A stretch of DNA of 64,000 nucleotides from Planctomycetota bacterium. GTDB taxonomy: Bacteria > Planctomycetota > Brocadiia > SM23-32 > JAKLEA01. The stretch spans positions 124,001 to 188,000 of the forward strand of contig JAKLEA010000003.1 of NCBI GenBank assembly GCA_022711755.1. The letters are read 5' to 3'. Positions within the stretch are counted from its first letter, which is position 1. Each line of letters begins with the position of its first letter. The notes under the pieces were generated by a model. That model worked only from the letters and a program-made list of their open reading frames with translations, searched no databases and had not been told where the DNA came from. The position numbers and the translations under genes are program-made. Below, one piece after another: positions 9,200 to 17,565 of the stretch.

Positions 9200-9309
9200 G
9201 CATTGCGCTGGTTCGTCATTCCGGCGGAACTACGTTCGAGCCTGAGACATATTTCCTGAAGTCCGGGACCCTGACCGGCGCGGCCGATTCCCACGAAACC
9301 AACCTTCAT
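9200..9309 (-). pseudogene. Possible 5' remnant of a Gfo/Idh/MocA-type oxidoreductase
   Basis: Just after the solute-binding protein gene, the minus strand encodes MKVGFVGIGRAGQG, which has the form of the first strand and glycine loop of an NAD-binding Gfo/Idh/MocA oxidoreductase. After about 30 codons the frame runs antisense into the GNAT gene and loses similarity. Such oxidoreductases are common next to sugar ABC importers. I read this as a truncated leftover, but the match is short and chance resemblance is possible. Confidence 0.3.
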
Positions 9310-9351
9310 AACGTCGCAATGTTTGTCGGTCATTGACGTTCCCATCCGCAA

Positions 9352-10686
9352 TTATTTCTGCGCGGCCATTTCAAGGGCGAGATTTTCCATTTCCTTCGCC
9401 GCCTGATCGGGCGTTGTTGTCAGGGCGAAGATATTCTGCGTCGTCTCCTTGTGTTTCTCCGCCAGCCGGGGCGGGAGCGCCTGATCATAGTACAACTGAA
9501 TCTCGTCGGCTGCATGGACGATTTTGGCGATTTCGGCAGACTGCGGAGAGATCATCGCAAGGGCTATGTCGCCTTTCAAGGCGGGTATTCTGCCCGTTGC
9601 GGCCCATTGCCGGGCTGCCTCCTCCCCGCTCAGTTCCTTCAGTAGAGCGATGGCGGCGACGGGATTCGCGCATGAACTTGAGATAGCGTAACCGGCGTTG
9701 ACCCCGCCGATGACGGTTGTAGCCGATCCCCTCCCGTTTTCGACGACCGGGAATGGAACGCAGCCGATTTTGTCGGCCATTTCCGGCGCTTCCTTTCCGG
9801 CATATGCCAGCAGCCAGGAACCCATGAGGATCATTCCGGCGCGCTCGGTGAAGAACAGTCTCCGTGCCTGGTCGAAATTCATGCCGTTGAATCCGGGGGG
9901 GAACGCATCCGCCTTTACCATCCGCTGGAGCATCTCGCCTGCGCGAATGAAACACGGATCGGCGAAAGAGCCATCCTTTTCGCGCGACGCGGCCATGCGG
10001 AAAGGCCCGGTTCCGCCGACGCGCGTGGCCAGATAGGCGAAGAAGAACGCTCCCGGCCACTTGTCGCTGTTGCCCATGGCGAAGGGTATGACGCCCTGGG
10101 CTTTAAGCTTTTCGCAGCAACCCATCAACTGTTCAAAAGTCTGCGGCGGGTCGAGTTTGAGCCGCTCAAATATGGCCTTGTTGTAGAACAGGCCGACCGC
10201 TGTTACATCGGTCGGTATTGCGCAGACCTTGCCGTCGAAGGAACAGAAGTCCAGCGCGCGGGGGTAGAGCGAATCACGCCATACGGGATCGGCGTTTAGG
10301 GCCGGGGTCAGATCGAGGATGCGACCGGCGTCAACGTAGGATTTCAACGCACCGCCGCCCCACGTATGGAAGACGTCGGGAGGGCTGCCGGCGCCCATAG
10401 CTATCTTGAGCTTCTGCTTGAATGGGTCGTTGGATAGGGGAACTTCTTCGACCGTAACGCCAGGATTCCGCGCCCGAAAACGGGAGACCGCAGAAGCAAC
10501 GACTTCCTTAGTGGGGGAGTAGGATTGGATGTGCCAGAAGGCCAGCTTCGCGGATGCCGCCGCGCGTTGTATGCTTCCGCCGTCTGACGCCGGCTTCCTC
10601 TTACAGCCGTTGGAACCGGCCAGTAAGACGACACCCATGACAATCGCCACGCATGTGGTCGGAAAAGATAGCCGCCAATTCTGCAT
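9352..10686 (-). CDS. Sugar ABC transporter, extracellular solute-binding protein (family 1)
   Basis: A 445-residue protein. The start at 10686 (MQNWRLSFP) is set by AGGAG 8 nt upstream; a longer frame to 10752 lacks a site. The N-terminus has a hydrophobic segment followed by SNGC, a weak lipobox, so it is probably a lipoprotein anchored outside the inner membrane. The body is typical of MalE/UgpB-like binding proteins: PDVFHTWGGG, YNKAIFERLKLDPPQTFEQL, then GAFFFAYLA and AAIALLKELSGEEAARQW. It is the last gene of a minus-strand operon after two permease genes and would deliver a sugar or oligosaccharide to them. Confidence 0.92.
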   Translation of the reverse strand: MQNWRLSFPTTCVAIVMGVVLLAGSNGCKRKPASDGGSIQRAAASAKLAFWHIQSYSPTKEVVASAVSRFRARNPGVTVEEVPLSNDPFKQKLKIAMGAGSPPDVFHTWGGGALKSYVDAGRILDLTPALNADPVWRDSLYPRALDFCSFDGKVCAIPTDVTAVGLFYNKAIFERLKLDPPQTFEQLMGCCEKLKAQGVIPFAMGNSDKWPGAFFFAYLATRVGGTGPFRMAASREKDGSFADPCFIRAGEMLQRMVKADAFPPGFNGMNFDQARRLFFTERAGMILMGSWLLAYAGKEAPEMADKIGCVPFPVVENGRGSATTVIGGVNAGYAISSSCANPVAAIALLKELSGEEAARQWAATGRIPALKGDIALAMISPQSAEIAKIVHAADEIQLYYDQALPPRLAEKHKETTQNIFALTTTPDQAAKEMENLALEMAAQK

Positions 10687-10822
10687 TGGTGACGCTCCTG
10701 AGATCGCATCGGTTGGGCGGCAAAGACCGCTGCTTTCCATAATGTTGCGCATATAACAGCCTTTCTTTGTGCCTTTCCGCGATCCTGGTGAAGATAGTCG
10801 TAAGGGAACGCAGGGATTGAGG

Positions 10823-11662
10823 TTATCCCGACACCGCTCCCGCGGTCAAGCCGCGCACGATGTGCTTCTGCGCCAGGAAGTAGACGATCATGAGCGGCGC
10901 GGCGCCCAGCGTCATCGCGGCGCATGAGCTTACAACGTCCGTGCCGTGCGATTCCGCGAATTCCATCAAGCCCAGCGGCAGCGTCTTCTTTTCCGGGGAC
11001 GTCAGGAACGTGAGCGCGAAGACGAACTCGTTCCAGATATTGACGAACAGGAACACGCCGACCGTGAACAGCGCGGGTCTGGCCAGGGGAAGCATTATAT
11101 GCAGGAGAATCTGAATCGTGGAGCAGCCGTCAACGCGCGCCGCGTCAGGGATTGCCGGCGGAATCTCGTGGAAGAAGGCTCTTAGAATCACTACTGAAAC
11201 GGGGATTGAAAACGCCGCGTGAACCATGATAAGCCCGCTGAGCGTATCATACAACCCGATGCCGCCGAGCAGTTTCAGCAACGGTATCAGCGTGACGTGA
11301 ACCGGCAGGATAAGCCCGGCGACGATGACGATTGAGACCGTCTTCTCCCCCCTGAACCGAAGACATCCCAGGGCGAATGCGGCGGGAGCGGAGACAGCCA
11401 GCGTCAGCGCTATCGCGCCCAGAGTCACAATCGCGTTATTTACGTAGTATCGCCTGAAGCCCGGTTCGGACAGTATCGCCCTGAATGAGTCGAGGCGAAG
11501 GCCGCCAGGCGGCGCCCAGATGCTGCGCGTGAACTCCTCCCGCGTCTTCATCCCCGTGAAGGTCATCCAGACCATCGGGAATACCGCAAGGACGAAGAAC
11601 GCGAAAAGCAGGAGGTGGGCCGTCAGACGCCCGCCGGCTGTGACCGACGACGGTCGAGCCAT
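10823..11662 (-). CDS. Sugar ABC transporter permease (MalG type)
   Basis: A 279-residue inner-membrane permease with about six membrane segments. The start at 11662 (MARPSSVTAGG) follows GGAGGG by 8 nt and lies 39 nt inside the upstream permease gene, so the two are coupled. The EAA loop is present: DAARVDGCSTIQILLHIMLPLARPAL. It pairs with the MalF-type protein to form the channel of a CUT1-type sugar importer. The operon has no gene for an ATP-binding subunit, so a shared MsmK-like ATPase encoded elsewhere must drive it. Confidence 0.92.
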   Translation of the reverse strand: MARPSSVTAGGRLTAHLLLFAFFVLAVFPMVWMTFTGMKTREEFTRSIWAPPGGLRLDSFRAILSEPGFRRYYVNNAIVTLGAIALTLAVSAPAAFALGCLRFRGEKTVSIVIVAGLILPVHVTLIPLLKLLGGIGLYDTLSGLIMVHAAFSIPVSVVILRAFFHEIPPAIPDAARVDGCSTIQILLHIMLPLARPALFTVGVFLFVNIWNEFVFALTFLTSPEKKTLPLGLMEFAESHGTDVVSSCAAMTLGAAPLMIVYFLAQKHIVRGLTAGAVSG

Positions 11663-12510
11663 AGCTTGATCCCTCCGGTTGCCAGCGTCAGGGCGCAGAG
11701 CGCGACGGCTATTGCGCATCCGTAGCCCCAGCGGTCGGCGTTGATGCCTTCTCGGTACATGTATGTAGCCACAAGCTCCGTCGCGCGGTCGGGCGCGCCG
11801 CCGGAGGGCATGAGGTAATTCAGATCGAAATATTTCATGGAGCCGACGACCGACAGCAGCGCCGAAACGCGGATGACGGGATAAAGTCCGGGGAGCGTCA
11901 CATGAATGAATCGAGCGAATGCCGATGCGCCATCCAGTTCCGCCGCCTCATAAGTCTCGGCGGGTATATTCACAATTCCAGCAGCGAAGAGAATCATGTG
12001 GAATCCCGTGTAGCGCCAGCATACGGCGACCGTGACCGCCGGCAGCGCAGTGGTCGCTTCGCCAAGCCATCCCCGCCTGAGCGATTGAAGTCCGATCCCG
12101 CCGAGAAGTCCGTTCAGCAGGCCGTCAACAGGATCGTATATGAAGATCCAAAGCAGTGCGACGATAACGGTCGGCAGAATCATCGGCGCGAAAAGGCCGG
12201 CGCGCAGAACGCGCGCAAACCTGACTGGTCCGGCCAGTAACGCGGCCAGAATAATTGCGATTGGTAATTGAACAACCAGCGACGCGGCAAGCAGGAAGAT
12301 GTTGCGCCAGAGGCTGCCCCAGAAAACGCCGTCGCGCAGCAGCGCCGCATAATTGCGCATCCCCGTGAATTTCATGTCCTGTGAATAGCCGTTCCAGTCG
12401 AAAAGGCTGAACCAGAACGACTGACAGAGGGGGACCATTACGAAAAGCGCATAGAGAGCAAGGGCCGGTGCGACAAACATCCACGCTATCCGGTTTTCAT
12501 CGCCGCGCAT
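11623..12510 (-). CDS. Sugar ABC transporter permease (MalF type)
   Basis: A 295-residue inner-membrane permease with about six membrane segments, starting MRGDENRIAWMFVAPALALY. I use the ATG at 12510, which has AGGTG 6 nt upstream, rather than a GTG at 12519. The EAA loop AAELDGASAFARFIHVTLPGLYPVI is intact. It is the first gene of the importer operon; the 244 bp upstream hold a strong hairpin that ends the neighbouring Cys-rich gene, so the operon promoter should lie between 12511 and about 12670. I see no clear consensus there. Confidence 0.92.
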   Translation of the reverse strand: MRGDENRIAWMFVAPALALYALFVMVPLCQSFWFSLFDWNGYSQDMKFTGMRNYAALLRDGVFWGSLWRNIFLLAASLVVQLPIAIILAALLAGPVRFARVLRAGLFAPMILPTVIVALLWIFIYDPVDGLLNGLLGGIGLQSLRRGWLGEATTALPAVTVAVCWRYTGFHMILFAAGIVNIPAETYEAAELDGASAFARFIHVTLPGLYPVIRVSALLSVVGSMKYFDLNYLMPSGGAPDRATELVATYMYREGINADRWGYGCAIAVALCALTLATGGIKLWLDRRRSQPAGV

Positions 12511-12670
12511 TCTGCGCACCTGATATCAGCAACGGGGGCAACCGCCGCCATGTAACGGGCAAACTCCCGGGGAGGATACAATCTTCATGCTGATGGTTTT
12601 ATACCATTTTCACGTGATTTATGCGAGTTCCGATGGCTATGCGCTGGGTTTGCGATGCGCCCCAAGCGAT

Positions 12671-12698
12671 CCGGGGCCGGCTCGAAAGCCGGCCCCGG
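12671..12698 (-). terminator. Strong GC hairpin downstream of the Cys-rich protein gene
   Basis: A perfect 11-bp stem (CCGGGGCCGGC / GCCGGCCCCGG) with a 6-nt loop, lying about 55 bp past the stop of the minus-strand Cys-rich gene. It has no T-run, so it may be a rho-independent-like pause, an mRNA 3' end stabiliser, or both. Confidence 0.5.
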
Positions 12699-12754
12699 GA
12701 ACATCCGGTTGGCCGCGCGGAGAAAATCGCCGCGCGGGAAAAGGCGCTTATCGT

Positions 12755-13063
12755 CTACATTTCGGCGCATCCTCCGCACGAAGATTTTTCGCGCGGGGTG
12801 TCGCATGCGCAATCCTTACAGGCGCAGTCTTCCGACTTCCCGGAATCGCACTTGCAGGCGTCGCTGCAGGCGCAATCGCCGCAAGCACAGTCTTTGCAAA
12901 CGCAATCCGCCGAGGGACCGGAGTCACATTTACATTCCGCGCCGCAGGCGCAGGTCGCAGCGGTCACCGTCCGGGAATCCGCAGCCGTGAAGGCAAGACC
13001 GCCGGAGACAGCCGTAAGGACAACCAGGGCCGCAATCATCAGGAACTTTGAAGTGATGTTCAT
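12755..13063 (-). CDS. Secreted cysteine-rich, metallothionein-like repeat protein
   Basis: A 102-residue protein with a signal peptide (residues 1-25) and then a Cys-dense tail. Residues about 37-90 contain two copies of a roughly 22-residue unit: CKCDSGPSADCVCKDCAC and CKCDSGKSEDCACKDCAC, joined by GDCACSDA. Most Cys sit in C-x-C or C-x-x-C pairs, as in metal-binding metallothioneins, though no family name fits. It may bind soft metals or form a disulfide-rich coat outside the cytoplasm; this is inference. GGGAGG lies 5 nt before the ATG, directly behind a 7-bp hairpin. The next gene upstream on the same strand is also secreted and Cys-rich. Confidence 0.7.
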   Translation of the reverse strand: MNITSKFLMIAALVVLTAVSGGLAFTAADSRTVTAATCACGAECKCDSGPSADCVCKDCACGDCACSDACKCDSGKSEDCACKDCACDTPREKSSCGGCAEM

Positions 13064-13074
13064 CGTATCCTCCC

Positions 13075-13093
13075 GCCGACCTTGCAGGTCGGC
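13075..13093 (-). promoter_or_regulatory. 5' UTR hairpin abutting the ribosome binding site of the Cys-rich gene
   Basis: A perfect stem GCCGACC / GGTCGGC with a 5-nt loop. On the minus strand it ends directly at the GGGAGG ribosome binding site of the 12755-13063 gene. It could also be the 3' hairpin of the upstream gene. It has no T-run. Confidence 0.4.
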
Positions 13094-13230
13094 ATGTATT
13101 TCATGATTCGCGTTTAATCGTCCAGGACTTCAATGTTCGACGCTGGCGCATCGAATCATCCGTTGGACAGTCGTATTCAATTCTACTTAAAGACTGACAA
13201 AGGAAACGTCGGACCGGCAACTTCCATAAG

Positions 13231-13656
13231 TTAGATTCTAAGCACCGTTGTTCTGACGGATTCGTGGATATGGTCCGATAACACGCAAAAATCCTTCCGG
13301 AGCGCGGAAGGAACAGAAGCCGCCTTTATTGGCGATGTTGTCGCCCAACCTTCACAGGCGATGGAGAAAAACGGACGGCGATCATCCGGCTTGTATGTGA
13401 ATTTGCGTTCTCCACGCGGGCAATGGCAATCGCAGCCGCAGGAAAAAGACCGCATCTGAAGTCTGGGCTTGCAGCAGTCCGATACGTTTTCCCGGCGGAA
13501 GGCTGCTTCGCAACTGTTACAGCGGGGTTTTTCAGAAACAACGCCGCCTGCGCAGCCGTGGTCGCATATCCCTACGAAACACGCCGGGCATGCCGCTCCG
13601 AACGGCGCGATGACCGCGGCGGCAACCAGCGCCAGGATGTTGGCTGCGCGTTTCAT
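13231..13656 (-). CDS. Secreted cysteine-rich hypothetical protein
   Basis: A 141-residue protein with a signal peptide (residues 1-22, ending FGAA) followed by Cys-rich segments: CPACFVGICDHGC, RCNSCEAAF, DCCKPRLQM, CGCDCHCPRGE. The Cys pattern is irregular, unlike the repeats of the gene after it. The last 50 residues are ordinary. I do not recognise a family. AAGGAG precedes the ATG by 6 nt. The neighbouring secreted Cys-rich gene on the same strand suggests a shared role in metal handling or envelope redox, but this is context only. Confidence 0.6.
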   Translation of the reverse strand: MKRAANILALVAAAVIAPFGAACPACFVGICDHGCAGGVVSEKPRCNSCEAAFRRENVSDCCKPRLQMRSFSCGCDCHCPRGERKFTYKPDDRRPFFSIACEGWATTSPIKAASVPSALRKDFCVLSDHIHESVRTTVLRI

Positions 13657-13820
13657 GTCAGACTCCTTCCGCGCTTACTGTCTCCAACCAATCAATTCGT
13701 ATGCCGCGCGCTGGAGTATTGTCAAGCACTGATTCTGCGGAAAAACATCAGGCAATCTCAAGAAACGCGCGTATCGGTTCCTTGCCCGGCGGGAGGGAAG
13801 ACGACGGCTCGCCCGAAGCG

Positions 13821-14807
13821 CTACTTGCCGCTTTCCTTCTCAAGCGCGAGGCGCTTGGCGATTGCGAAATGAGTCTGATCGCCTCCGGTTGTCTCGTCCA
13901 CCTCGCCGGTTTGGGCATTCACTCTCACAATGCCAGGCATATATTCATAATCATATTTCTGTCCCGATATCCCTGATGGCATTCGATGCGCAACGCGATC
14001 TTTCCGTCCTATCCAATATGGTTTTATAGGGTTCTCTGGGCTTGGGGGTAATCCACCGTAGGGCGTCATATAACACAAATATATCTCGAACTTCTCGCCG
14101 AGTTCAGGGAATGCCGTTCGGGCTGCGCGGATCGCTTTCTCCCTGCCGACGCGGAAAGGAGGAGCGGGAAGATCATTCTCGGATATGGGTGCGTCTCGGC
14201 GGTAGGAATCAACCACGCCCGTTGCGGGACACACAGAGACCAGGCAGAAGGCGTCACATACCGGCATGCCATGAGCACGCATGGTCCACTCGAAGGTATG
14301 TTGCAGCATCGTTTGATTCGAACCATTCACAAAACGCGGCACCTCCCGGGACAAGGAGTATTCTGGATCGGGATGACCAGTGATTGGACATTTCGCCTTA
14401 TGAAGGAAATCCAGAGCCGCTCTAAGAGCATCCTCTTTAGTGCAGGGATGCGGTGGGAACCAGTAATCAGGAGATGAGAGACTCATGCCAACCACAATTC
14501 GCGGATCGCGCTTGAGCAATCCAACAGCGGCATCTCCCTTCTCCCTGTTGAAGACGACTGCAAAGGCTCCATCACACCACGGCATGAATTCGACGTCCGT
14601 AGTCACGCAATCCGCAAATCCAACTTGGACAAGGAAGTCACCAGCTATGCGAATCGCTTCATCCCTGTTAATGGCCTGTTTCGACTGCGCTCCCTTGCCC
14701 GCGTTGCTCGCAACCGTGTAATAGACGCAGACTGTGACCACAATCGCCGACAAGAAGGCGATCGCCACCGATGTTGCCCTTGTCCCTTTGGTTTCTCTCA
14801 GGCGCAT
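13821..14807 (-). CDS. Membrane-anchored PepSY/YcdB-like hypothetical protein
   Basis: A 328-residue protein with one N-terminal membrane segment (about residues 13-34) and a soluble extracytoplasmic rest. Two repeats have the PepSY/YcdB pattern: INRDEAIRIAGDFLVQVGF and TKEDALRAALDFLHKAKC, then VGREKAIRAARTAFPE. Strand endings such as CPATGVVDSY and VNAQTGEVDE are typical of this fold. PepSY domains often inhibit peptidases or mediate envelope interactions; the role here is unknown. It is separate from its neighbours (164 bp and about 430 bp of non-coding DNA). Confidence 0.6.
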   Translation of the reverse strand: MRLRETKGTRATSVAIAFLSAIVVTVCVYYTVASNAGKGAQSKQAINRDEAIRIAGDFLVQVGFADCVTTDVEFMPWCDGAFAVVFNREKGDAAVGLLKRDPRIVVGMSLSSPDYWFPPHPCTKEDALRAALDFLHKAKCPITGHPDPEYSLSREVPRFVNGSNQTMLQHTFEWTMRAHGMPVCDAFCLVSVCPATGVVDSYRRDAPISENDLPAPPFRVGREKAIRAARTAFPELGEKFEIYLCYMTPYGGLPPSPENPIKPYWIGRKDRVAHRMPSGISGQKYDYEYMPGIVRVNAQTGEVDETTGGDQTHFAIAKRLALEKESGK

Positions 14808-15239
14808 CCCTATGACCCCCGATCTCTGAATGTCATGTTAAATCCGGGGACATCATACTGGTTTTGCTCCATTACCTTACGTCTGACTTCGCGGTCTGCC
14901 CGCAGTGCGCGCAAACCCGATGATTTTGCGCATCCTACCTTTTGCTACACTTCTTCGCCAGCCGCAAGGCGCGGTTCTGAGAGAAACGCCACATCTGAAT
15001 CTGCCAGCGAGTTCTCGCTTCGCTCGGACGCAGTCTACAGGGGTTACTTACTTCCATTCCATGATGTATCCTGTTTTCAGCTTCCCTTGACTTGTTCCTT
15101 AAATCCCAGATACTCAAATCTGAAATCATTGCTCCCATTCCTGCCAACTCGCTTGACTCGCTCCGGGGCGTCGTATATCTTGGACGCTTTAGAATGATGT
15201 CAGCATTTTATGAGCCGTTCCAGGAGGAGGGAATTTCTC
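14808..15239. other. Non-coding stretch between divergent genes
   Basis: About 430 bp between the PepSY-like gene (minus) and pyrB (plus). I see no convincing ORF. The stretch must hold promoters for both genes. TTGACT with a TATATC 15 bp later near 15152-15178 is a weak candidate for pyrB; the spacing is poor. Confidence 0.4.
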
Positions 15240-16160
15240 ATGTCCCTTAGCGGACGCGATATCATTTCAGTCCGGGATTTCTCCCGTTCTGAGATCGAAA
15301 CCGTCATGGAAGCCGCCGGCAGGATGCTGGCCGACGCTCCGCATGACCTGCTTTCCGGCAGACTAATGGCGTCGCTCTTCTTTGAGCCCTCAACCCGCAC
15401 GAGGCTCAGCTTCGAGACCGCGATGCACAGGCTCGGGGGGCGGGTCGTGAGCGTGTCCGGCTCCGAGGGAACCAGCCTCCTCAAGGGTGAATCCCTCTCG
15501 GACACGATCAGCGTCGTTGCGGGATACTGCGACTGTATCGTCCTGCGCCATCCGGTTGAAGGCGCATCCCGGCTTGCGGCCGACCTCGTCGGAATCCCCA
15601 TCATCAACGCGGGCGACGGCGCGCACGAGCACCCCACGCAGACCTTCCTCGACCTTTTCACGATCTTCAACGCCTGCCGCACGCTGGACGGGCTGCAGAT
15701 CGGCTTCCTGGGCGACCTGAAATACGGGCGCACCGTGCACAGCCTCGCCCACGCAATGATGTCGTTCAAGAGCAGGCTCCGGTTTGTCGCCCCGCCCTCT
15801 CTTCAACTGCCCGACGACCTTGCCGGGGAGCTTCAGGAAGGCGGCGTCGAATTCGACCGGACCACATCGGTTGAGGAAGTCCTGCCGGAGCTTGACATAC
15901 TTTACTGCACCAGGATTCAGAAAGAGCGATTCGGCGATGAGGCGGAGTACACGCGCATGAAGGGGATATACCACATTGACGCGAAACTGCTTCAGCGGAC
16001 GCGCGTCAAGCCCTCTTTGCGGATCATGCACCCCCTGCCCAGGGTGGACGAACTGAACCCGGACGTTGATCAAACGGAACACGCGCTCTACATTCAACAG
16101 GCCCACAACGGCGTCCCCACCCGCATGGCGCTGCTGGGACTTGTTCTTGGAGGGATATGA
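15240..16160 (+). CDS. pyrB: Aspartate carbamoyltransferase catalytic chain
   Basis: A 306-residue enzyme that joins carbamoyl phosphate and aspartate, the committed step of pyrimidine synthesis. The start at 15240 (MSLSGRDIISVRDFSR) follows GGAGGAGGG by 8 nt. Family motifs are FEPSTRTRLSFE (carbamoyl-phosphate binding), HPTQTFLDLFTI, and HPLPRVDELNPDVD near the C-terminus. The regulatory-chain gene follows immediately, so this is the class B-type holoenzyme. The length is normal for PyrB. Confidence 0.97.
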   Translation: MSLSGRDIISVRDFSRSEIETVMEAAGRMLADAPHDLLSGRLMASLFFEPSTRTRLSFETAMHRLGGRVVSVSGSEGTSLLKGESLSDTISVVAGYCDCIVLRHPVEGASRLAADLVGIPIINAGDGAHEHPTQTFLDLFTIFNACRTLDGLQIGFLGDLKYGRTVHSLAHAMMSFKSRLRFVAPPSLQLPDDLAGELQEGGVEFDRTTSVEEVLPELDILYCTRIQKERFGDEAEYTRMKGIYHIDAKLLQRTRVKPSLRIMHPLPRVDELNPDVDQTEHALYIQQAHNGVPTRMALLGLVLGGI

Positions 16161-16162
16161 GA

Positions 16163-16624
16163 ATGGCCGCGGAAAAGATGAGAAAACGCGAGGTCTCGGC
16201 GATCAAGGACGGCACGGTCATTGACCATATTGACGGCAAGGCCACCTTCAAGGTGGCCGCGCTATTAAAGGCGGACAGCCGCGAGCACACGGTACTTGTC
16301 GGCGCAAATCTGTCCAGCCGTAAAATCGGACGCAAGGGGATCATCAAGATCGAGAACACCGAGTTAACCCCGGATGAGGTTAACCGCATCGCACTGGCCG
16401 CCCCGGACGCGACGCTCAGCATCATCAAGGACTACGCCGTCGTCATGAAGCGCAGGATCGAGCTGCCCGACGTGATCGAGGGCATCGTGAAGTGCTTCAA
16501 CCCAAGTTGCGTCAGCAACCACGAAAAGATTCAGACTCGCTTCATCGTTGTCGGGCGCGACCCCATCCGGCTGCGTTGCTACCACTGCGACAGATACGAG
16601 ACGGGTGACGAGATTATTCTTTAG
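16163..16624 (+). CDS. pyrI: Aspartate carbamoyltransferase regulatory chain
   Basis: A 153-residue allosteric subunit. An ATG at 16157 overlaps the pyrB stop, but GGAGGG (16149-16154) is only 2 nt away from it; the ATG at 16163 has 8-nt spacing and is preferred. The N-terminal nucleotide-binding part has GTVIDHI and then ALLKADS. The C-terminal zinc site is intact: CFNPSC followed by CYHC. PyrI is restricted in bacteria, so its presence with PyrB is a lineage clue. It should confer CTP/ATP control on the enzyme. Confidence 0.95.
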   Translation: MAAEKMRKREVSAIKDGTVIDHIDGKATFKVAALLKADSREHTVLVGANLSSRKIGRKGIIKIENTELTPDEVNRIALAAPDATLSIIKDYAVVMKRRIELPDVIEGIVKCFNPSCVSNHEKIQTRFIVVGRDPIRLRCYHCDRYETGDEIIL

Positions 16625-16803
16625 CAGGCGATCCCGGAGATTTTGAGACGGCTTCCACTAACGACCGCCCTGCCGCCCAATCCGCAGCAGATAATCCGTC
16701 CGGGCCGGATAATCTGTCGAGACGGCTATTACTGGCCGGGCTTGGCTTCGGCGCTCTTTGCGCCGCAACCGGTGTCTATTCAATCGCCATCGAACCCGCA
16801 TGG

Positions 16804-17565
16804 GTGAAGCTGCGCAGGTTGAAGGTCGTCATGCCCGGCCTGCCCGAAGCCTTCAACGGACTGAAGATCGGTCTCGTAACGGACATTCACCACAGGGACG
16901 CGCAACTGCCCCCCTTCCTCATGCGCGCGTTTAGCATGTTGCGTGACGCCCGTCCTGACGTTCTGGTCATAGCGGGGGACATTTCCGACGTGAACGCCTG
17001 CGCCTTCCAAGCGGCCCAGGCGCTGGCAGCGATAGCCCCGCCGTTGGGCGCCTTTTTTGTGCCCGGCAATCACGATTATCACGTCTGGCATGCCGGTATG
17101 ACGCCGCAGATCGCCATGGCCGAGGACAGATTTGCCGGAATTGAGAAATATGGAATCCGCGTCCTGCGAAACCAGACCGTATTAATCGAGCGCAACGGCT
17201 CCACGCTGCCCCTCGTCGGGCTGGACGACCTTTGGAGCGGCTTCATTGACGCCGACGCCGCAATCAAAGGCATCGGGCAAGGCCCTGCCATAATTGTTGT
17301 ACATAATCCCGACGCGCTTCCTCTTCTGGACTCCGCGCCGCCATCCCTCATCCTCTCCGGTCATACCCACGGCGGGCAGGTCGTCGTCCCATTCGCCGGC
17401 CCCCCGATCGTGCCGGTCAGGAACCGGAGGCACGTCCACGGACTTTATCAGACCGGACGGCATATGCTCTATGTCTCCAACGGCGTCGGCTACCTTCGCC
17501 GTATCAGGTTCAACTGCCGCCCAGAAGTGGTTCTCCTGACGCTTGCGACAGCGGGACAGTTTTAG
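16804..17565 (+). CDS. Metallophosphoesterase, YkuE/LpxG-like, probable Tat substrate
   Basis: The first GTG gives a 253-residue protein with a full metallophosphoesterase set: TDIHH, GDISD, GNHDYH, HNPD, GHTHGG. The reading frame, however, is open back to 16609, and the codons just upstream of 16804 encode LSRRLLLAGLGFG followed by a hydrophobic stretch and AIEPAWVKLRR. That is a twin-arginine signal plus the linker seen in YkuE-like proteins, so the real product almost certainly begins upstream. No ATG, GTG or TTG exists in that frame; CTG at 16714 is the nearest candidate. The likely site of action is outside the cytoplasmic membrane; related proteins hydrolyse UDP-2,3-diacylglucosamine or other phosphodiesters. 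Confidence 0.8.
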   Translation: MKLRRLKVVMPGLPEAFNGLKIGLVTDIHHRDAQLPPFLMRAFSMLRDARPDVLVIAGDISDVNACAFQAAQALAAIAPPLGAFFVPGNHDYHVWHAGMTPQIAMAEDRFAGIEKYGIRVLRNQTVLIERNGSTLPLVGLDDLWSGFIDADAAIKGIGQGPAIIVVHNPDALPLLDSAPPSLILSGHTHGGQVVVPFAGPPIVPVRNRRHVHGLYQTGRHMLYVSNGVGYLRRIRFNCRPEVVLLTLATAGQF

